In this document: positions 21,580-25,559 of the stretch, in pieces | Layout: every line of letters starts with the position of its first letter | Position numbering within the stretch: the stretch's first letter is position 1 | From: a virus | Length of the DNA: 25,559 nt | Strand: one strand, 5' to 3' | IMG/VR virus record: IMGVR_UViG_3300048014_000389 | Span: 1 to 25,559 of that record | Made by a program: the position numbers and the translations under genes | The notes under the pieces: generated by a model | Told to the model about the DNA's origin: nothing | Databases searched by the model: none | What the model saw: only the letters and a program-made list of their open reading frames with translations

Positions 21580-23448
21580 TCATTGTGTGGCCCCCAGCAC
21601 CTGGCGCACGCTCGCGCCATACAGATTGGCGTTGAAGCTGCAGGTCGAGGCGCCGCACACGAAGTCCAGATACATCAGCACGCCGTAGGCGTAGCTGTTC
21701 AGCGTCAGTTCGCGGGTCTGCAGGAAGAGCGTATTGCCGGTGTAGGCCGGGAAGCCTGAGGTATCCAGAAAGTCGCCCCAGGCCGCCGCCTGCTGCGCCG
21801 TGGAGCCGTTGGGAACCGTCGCGCCCAGGCTGATTGCGCTCCCTTGTTCCGCCTGCAGCTTGAGGCGGATGCCTTCCAGCCCGACCGTGGCGCTTTGGCC
21901 GCTGACCGGACCCATGGTCAGTTCATCAATCGCCGCACGGATCGTCCAGCCGGACTGAAGCGTGTTGGAGCCGCCGACCCCGAACGTGGATTGCGAGGTG
22001 CTGGCGCTGCTGTTCATGAAATACAGGCGATAGGCGCAGCCGGCCGTCTCGCCCGTCATGCTGACGGCGAGGTTCAGCGCCGTCCCGTTGCGTCCCGAGG
22101 CGTGGGCGACCTCGGACGCGACGGCGGTTCCGGTGCCGGTGCAATTGCTGGTCCGCGTCAGGTAGACCTTGGCGTCGCGGGTGCCCGACCAGGGCGTCTC
22201 GCCGGAGGTGACGGCCGTCGTCCCGGTCTTGTTGAGCGCCGTGGGCAGCAAGTTTCCGGTCGGCTCCAGCGTCTGGTAATAGTCGGCCGATGGCGAACTG
22301 TCCGTCAGGTACGGACCGGGGAAATAGCTGGCGAGCTGATTCCAGATCACCTGAGCAATGCCGAAACAACCCAGGCTGTTGCAATGCAGGCCGTCCGACG
22401 TCCAGGCGACAGGCAAACCTGTCGCGCCGTTGCTGGCGCCGTCCAGGTTGGGATCATTCACGTAGGGCGTGGGGTTGACCACGATCACGCCGGGCACGAG
22501 CGCGGGCAACTGGGTCACATACCAACGGCGCAGCTCGTTGGCGTTCTGGCGCGCGGACGAACCGTTGCTGTCGGCGCGGTCCAGGGGCGCGATGACGATG
22601 GGCCTGATGCCGGCCGCGACGAAGGCGTTGATGCTCTTGAGCACGCTCGCCTGGGTCTGGGCTAGGGTGTAACCCGTGCCCGAGGCGTTGCCCGCCCCGT
22701 TACTGGGGTTGGACAGATTGTTCGTCCCGCACATCCACAGGACGTTCTTGGCGCCCGAGGCGATGATCCCCGGGATGAAGGCTTCGGCCTGGACGGTATC
22801 CAGGCCGCCCACGGCGTATTCGCCCGATCCGGTGATGATCGAGGTCAGAACTGCGCCGGAGCCAGAGCCTGACGTGTCCGTGATCGTCGCCTGGGGGCCG
22901 ACGGTGCTGTAGTAGCCGGCAGAGGTGATCGTGACCCCGGTGATCACGCCGTTGGTGATGACCGGCGTGGCCGTGGGCGAGGCGCCCCCGCCCGATGAAG
23001 CGAAGCTGATGCTCGTGGTCGCAGGGTTGTAGCCAGAGCCGCCCCGCGCGACCAAGACCTGTACCGTCTGGCCGAAGTTGCCGCCGGCCACGGGCCATCC
23101 GCCGGACGCCGCGCCGGAGCCGGTCGGGTTGATCCGCACGGGCCGCAGCCGGCCGCCGGACAGTGCGACCAGCTGCGTGAAAACCGCCTTCGGATACCAC
23201 GTATCGACCCCGCTCGACGAGCTATTGAAGTTCACTGCATTGGCTGTGAGGCTGTCGCAGGCGCCGACAATCGAACCGCCGAACTGTGTGCGCGGGATTG
23301 TTAGAGCAGCGCTCGCATTCGCCCCCGCAGCCCCCGCCATACCCCGGGCCACGGGGTCGATCTGGGCTGGGGCGGGCGTGGGTGTGAGGCAGAGCGCCAG
23401 AAGGGCGGCGATCCAGCCGTGACGGACGCGCGTCGGCCGGCGCATCAT
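21580..23448 (-). CDS. Exported SGNH/GDSL-type hydrolase with inserted beta module
   Basis: The 622-residue product is predicted to be secreted. A signal peptide covers residues 1-28 (basic MMRRPTRVRHG, hydrophobic core, APA cleavage site before Q29). SGNH landmarks follow: block I GACDSLT (nucleophile S66), block III WMCGTNNL (G241, N243/N244) and block V DGLHCN (D352, H355), as in esterases that remove acyl groups from glycans or lipids. Between blocks I and III, residues about 130-205 carry the GGSGYNP ... ITNGVITGVTITSAGYYSTV pattern of phage tail beta modules. Residues about 380-622 look like a carbohydrate-binding beta sandwich. It overlaps the upstream gene by ATGA. G+C looks lower than in portal or core genes, suggesting later acquisition. 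A virion esterase and a secreted host-surface modifier are both possible. Confidence 0.75.
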   Translation of the reverse strand: MMRRPTRVRHGWIAALLALCLTPTPAPAQIDPVARGMAGAAGANASAALTIPRTQFGGSIVGACDSLTANAVNFNSSSSGVDTWYPKAVFTQLVALSGGRLRPVRINPTGSGAASGGWPVAGGNFGQTVQVLVARGGSGYNPATTSISFASSGGGASPTATPVITNGVITGVTITSAGYYSTVGPQATITDTSGSGSGAVLTSIITGSGEYAVGGLDTVQAEAFIPGIIASGAKNVLWMCGTNNLSNPSNGAGNASGTGYTLAQTQASVLKSINAFVAAGIRPIVIAPLDRADSNGSSARQNANELRRWYVTQLPALVPGVIVVNPTPYVNDPNLDGASNGATGLPVAWTSDGLHCNSLGCFGIAQVIWNQLASYFPGPYLTDSSPSADYYQTLEPTGNLLPTALNKTGTTAVTSGETPWSGTRDAKVYLTRTSNCTGTGTAVASEVAHASGRNGTALNLAVSMTGETAGCAYRLYFMNSSASTSQSTFGVGGSNTLQSGWTIRAAIDELTMGPVSGQSATVGLEGIRLKLQAEQGSAISLGATVPNGSTAQQAAAWGDFLDTSGFPAYTGNTLFLQTRELTLNSYAYGVLMYLDFVCGASTCSFNANLYGASVRQVLGATQ

Positions 23449-24005
23449 TGGCTGATCCTCACGGCCAGGGCTCCCGAGGTGAACGATCCCAGCTGGGCGC
23501 CGCAGTCCACGCGGTAGGGCACGCCGTACTGCGCCTCCACCACGTCCTCAGACAGCGCCGACCCGACGTAGCTCCAGTTGTAGAGGATGGTGGTGATCCC
23601 GCTGGCGGTGACAGTCAGCGGGACCCAGGTCGCGCCGTCCAGCTGGCGCTCCAGATAGCAGGCGGCCGAGGCGGTTCCCGACAGCTGAACGTGGAATGCC
23701 CGGCCGCCCTGGGGGGTGAAGGACCCGGAGGCGGAGGCGCTGGAGATCGTCGCGGTGACCGCGCTGACGCCGCTGGCCGGCAGGCTGCTGGGCGGCGGCG
23801 CCCCGCAAGTCACGCCGTTATAGACTTGGCCGACCAGGCCGCCGTTATTGCCATTACAGGCCTGGCTGAACTGGGCCACGGGGGCCAGCGGCTTGATCGC
23901 GCCGCCGGGCGTCAGGACTTGACCCGTCATTGTCGGTGTCTGGGCGTGGGCGGCCGCCGCCAGCGCCAGCGCGCCCCCCATCAGAGCGAGGCGAAGAGAT
24001 TTCAT
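23445..24005 (-). CDS. Small exported protein of unknown function
   Basis: The 186-residue product has a clear Sec signal peptide: basic start MKSLR, an alanine/leucine core, and AHA before Q22. The mature part has four cysteines (in QACNG, VTCGA, AACYLE, VDCGA), a proline-rich linker near residues 68-76 and a beta-rich C-terminal half (about 80-186) resembling a small sandwich domain. Even cysteine count and a signal peptide fit a periplasmic or secreted protein with disulfides. The ribosome binding site AGGAG overlaps the terminase stop codon, and the hydrolase gene overlaps its own stop as ATGA, so the two exported proteins are probably made together. I do not recognise the family; a partner or substrate-binding protein for the hydrolase is a guess. 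Confidence 0.68.
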   Translation of the reverse strand: MKSLRLALMGGALALAAAAHAQTPTMTGQVLTPGGAIKPLAPVAQFSQACNGNNGGLVGQVYNGVTCGAPPPSSLPASGVSAVTATISSASASGSFTPQGGRAFHVQLSGTASAACYLERQLDGATWVPLTVTASGITTILYNWSYVGSALSEDVVEAQYGVPYRVDCGAQLGSFTSGALAVRISQ

Positions 24006-24017
24006 CGGCGAGCGCTC

Positions 24018-25559
24018 CTAGGGATCGTAGATCGGGCGAGGAGCATCATGGCCGCCCTCCCCGTCCTGTCGGATGAACCGGCCCTCCACGGGACCGATAC
24101 CCTCCACCGTCAGCGCGGCGTATTCGTCGGCCTCCACCACATGGCTGAACCGGTTCTTTTCCGGGCTCAGCCCGACCACCTGGCCGCGCCGTTTGTAGTG
24201 GAAGCCGCCGGCGTAGCCCTGGATCAGGCCGATGCAATCCGGATCGATGATCTTGGCCGGCTCGCCGGGCCCCACGCTCTTGCGAAACAGCCGGTCAATG
24301 GCCGCCCGCCGATCCTTGGGCACATTGGTGGGGGCCAGCTGGGCTTCGATCCCCGTATAGTGCTGCAGGGCCTGGGCCGTGGTGAATTCGCTGGCCGCGT
24401 TGGCCCCGCCGGCGGCGGGATCCAGGCACAGCATGGCGCCGGGCGCATGCTGGAAGCGGGTTTCGATGATGCGCCGGATCTCGCCGCCCAGCTCCTCCGT
24501 GGTCATCTGGCCGTCGGGCAGGTAGATCTCCGCCAGGGTGCGCCATTGGCCCGAATAGGCGCGTTGGCTGAAGGTCGCGGCCGGGATCATGGCGTTGGAC
24601 CCGGCGTCGATGCCCACATAGACCGGCGAGAAGCGATCGACCTCCAGGGAGCGGATCGCCACATGGCGGTCCTGGTCGAAATTGGGATGCACGGGTTGGC
24701 CGTGGCGGCCATAGCCCGGCCGATTGTTGATCATCCGGCCGATGTCATAGGCGTCCAGCTGGGTCGCCATGTGGGCGTAGTAGTCCGGCCTGATGCGGCG
24801 CAGATTGGCCATGTTCTCGGCATTGGCGGAGAAGCCCCCGGGCTGGCGAAACAGCCGGTCGGTGACCGGCGCCCGGCCGCCGTCGGGCATGCGCTTCAGA
24901 TGGAACCGGGTGTGGTAGGCGGTGCCGATCATGGGGGCGTTGGCGTCGCCGAAGATCCCCGAATAGCCCGGTTCGCCGCCGTCCGGACGATCCTCGGGCT
25001 CGGGGTAGCGGCCGACGCGGTTGGATCCCAGCGACAGGATTTGCGGCAGGTCCGCGTTGGTGTCAGCTTCTGGCAGGTGGATCGCGGTGAACTCGAACCC
25101 CCGGAAGAAGTCCTCGATATCCAGGTCGTTGACGGCGCGGAACAGGGTCTCGACATGCAGGCGCGAGGGCTGGCCCCGGATATTGACCACCATGTCGAAG
25201 GTGTGGTCCGCCGGGTCGCCGCGCGACCCGCGAAACTCGCCCATGGTCTGGGGATAGACCTTGAAGTAGCTGGGCATGATCGTGTCCCAGGCCCGCCGAT
25301 AGGTTGGGCAGATGCACACGATCCGGGCTCGACGCACGCTGTCGCGGGGACTAGGCTGTTGCCAGGTTGCGACGCGGACGTACCGGCGGCTTGAGGCCGT
25401 GGTCTTCCCACCCCCCGTAGGCCCCTCGATCATCGCGATGGGGGCCCGGCTGACCTCGTAGGCCTCGGCGACGGGGCCGGCGAATGTCCAGCGCCGCAAA
25501 TCCACCTGATCGCGCAGCTGCAAGCCTTTTTCCCCGACCCCGACCCGTTTTACGATCAC
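24018..25559 (-). CDS. Terminase large subunit (possibly 5'-truncated by window edge)
   Basis: The visible 513 codons encode the packaging motor. The ATPase domain shows a Walker A motif GPTGGGKT (residues 46-53) and a Walker B-like strand ending in the catalytic acid (FEFTAIHLPEAD, E164). The family-typical SNRVGRYPEP segment follows at 179-188. The nuclease domain shows acidic metal-binding residues in VYVGIDAGSNA (D318) and MLCLDPAAGG (D380). It would cut and pump DNA through the portal encoded downstream. The first codon, GTG at 25557-25559, coincides with the window end, so the true start could be this GTG or lie outside. Only about 45 residues before Walker A is a plausible length. A small terminase subunit is not visible and may lie upstream. 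Confidence 0.88.
   Translation of the reverse strand: MIVKRVGVGEKGLQLRDQVDLRRWTFAGPVAEAYEVSRAPIAMIEGPTGGGKTTASSRRYVRVATWQQPSPRDSVRRARIVCICPTYRRAWDTIMPSYFKVYPQTMGEFRGSRGDPADHTFDMVVNIRGQPSRLHVETLFRAVNDLDIEDFFRGFEFTAIHLPEADTNADLPQILSLGSNRVGRYPEPEDRPDGGEPGYSGIFGDANAPMIGTAYHTRFHLKRMPDGGRAPVTDRLFRQPGGFSANAENMANLRRIRPDYYAHMATQLDAYDIGRMINNRPGYGRHGQPVHPNFDQDRHVAIRSLEVDRFSPVYVGIDAGSNAMIPAATFSQRAYSGQWRTLAEIYLPDGQMTTEELGGEIRRIIETRFQHAPGAMLCLDPAAGGANAASEFTTAQALQHYTGIEAQLAPTNVPKDRRAAIDRLFRKSVGPGEPAKIIDPDCIGLIQGYAGGFHYKRRGQVVGLSPEKNRFSHVVEADEYAALTVEGIGPVEGRFIRQDGEGGHDAPRPIYDP
24068..24077 (-). promoter_or_regulatory. Core of the repeated motif inside the terminase 3' end
   Basis: The ten-base core TTCATCCGAC on the minus strand lies 62 nt before the ATG of the exported-protein gene, within the terminase codons for F-I-R-Q. 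The remaining three bases of the intergenic 13-mer do not match. Because it is coding sequence the match may be chance, so it is a weaker copy. Confidence 0.25.

Noticed and set aside
21482-21583. Short ATG-led ORF (33 codons) overlapping the hydrolase stop as ATGA
   Set aside because: It has arginine/histidine-rich composition and unbiased third positions. The in-frame continuation of the hydrolase carries the coding signal instead.
1-25559. CRISPR array, insertion sequence, integrase or attachment site
   Set aside because: No regularly spaced direct repeats, transposase or recombinase motifs, or tRNA-end duplications were seen on either strand.

Overview
The window is a late (structural) region of a short-tailed, T7-like phage genome or prophage. 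Every supported gene lies on the minus strand, so the biological order runs from position 25559 down to 1. DNA is GC-rich (about two thirds G+C by eye). The G/C-biased third codon positions also explain the very long antisense reading frames, which I treat as shadows. GC content and protein style suggest an alphaproteobacterial host, but no host gene, integrase, tRNA or attachment site is present, so host and lifestyle (lytic or prophage) remain open.

Layout in transcription order. (1) Packaging: terminase large subunit (24018-25559), reaching the window edge. (2) A two-gene cassette for exported proteins: a small signal-peptide protein and a signal-peptide SGNH/GDSL hydrolase with an inserted phage-tail-like beta module (21580-24005). 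It is followed by a 47-codon in-frame relic or read-through tail. (3) Head: small conserved protein, portal, Bbp19-like protein, scaffold, HK97-type major capsid protein, and a Bbp16-like cement protein (16509-21345). A structured leader precedes the capsid gene and terminator-like hairpins follow the cement gene. (4) Tail tube/nozzle and ejection core: gp11-like adaptor, gp12-like nozzle, gp13-like GNAT-fold protein, gp14-like core protein, a 994-aa core protein with a C-terminal lytic transglycosylase domain, an 840-aa core protein with a DdrB-type ParB-like domain, and a 908-aa large ejection protein (4274-16412). (5) A tailspike with a gp17-type N-terminal anchor (1925-4231). (6) Small genes including holin-like and spanin-like membrane proteins (1-1914). 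No endolysin, RNA polymerase or replication gene lies in the window.

Most genes abut or overlap by ATGA, indicating translational coupling. The motif TTCATCCGACGCC occurs three times in intergenic gaps ahead of the small-protein/portal, nozzle and tailspike genes. Its ten-base core occurs a fourth time upstream of the exported cassette. It is a candidate phage-specific regulatory site.

The most interesting points are the ParB/DdrB-like domain built into an ejected core protein, a segment of that same gene where coding signal moves to another frame, the secreted SGNH hydrolase cassette between terminase and portal, and the repeated intergenic motif.
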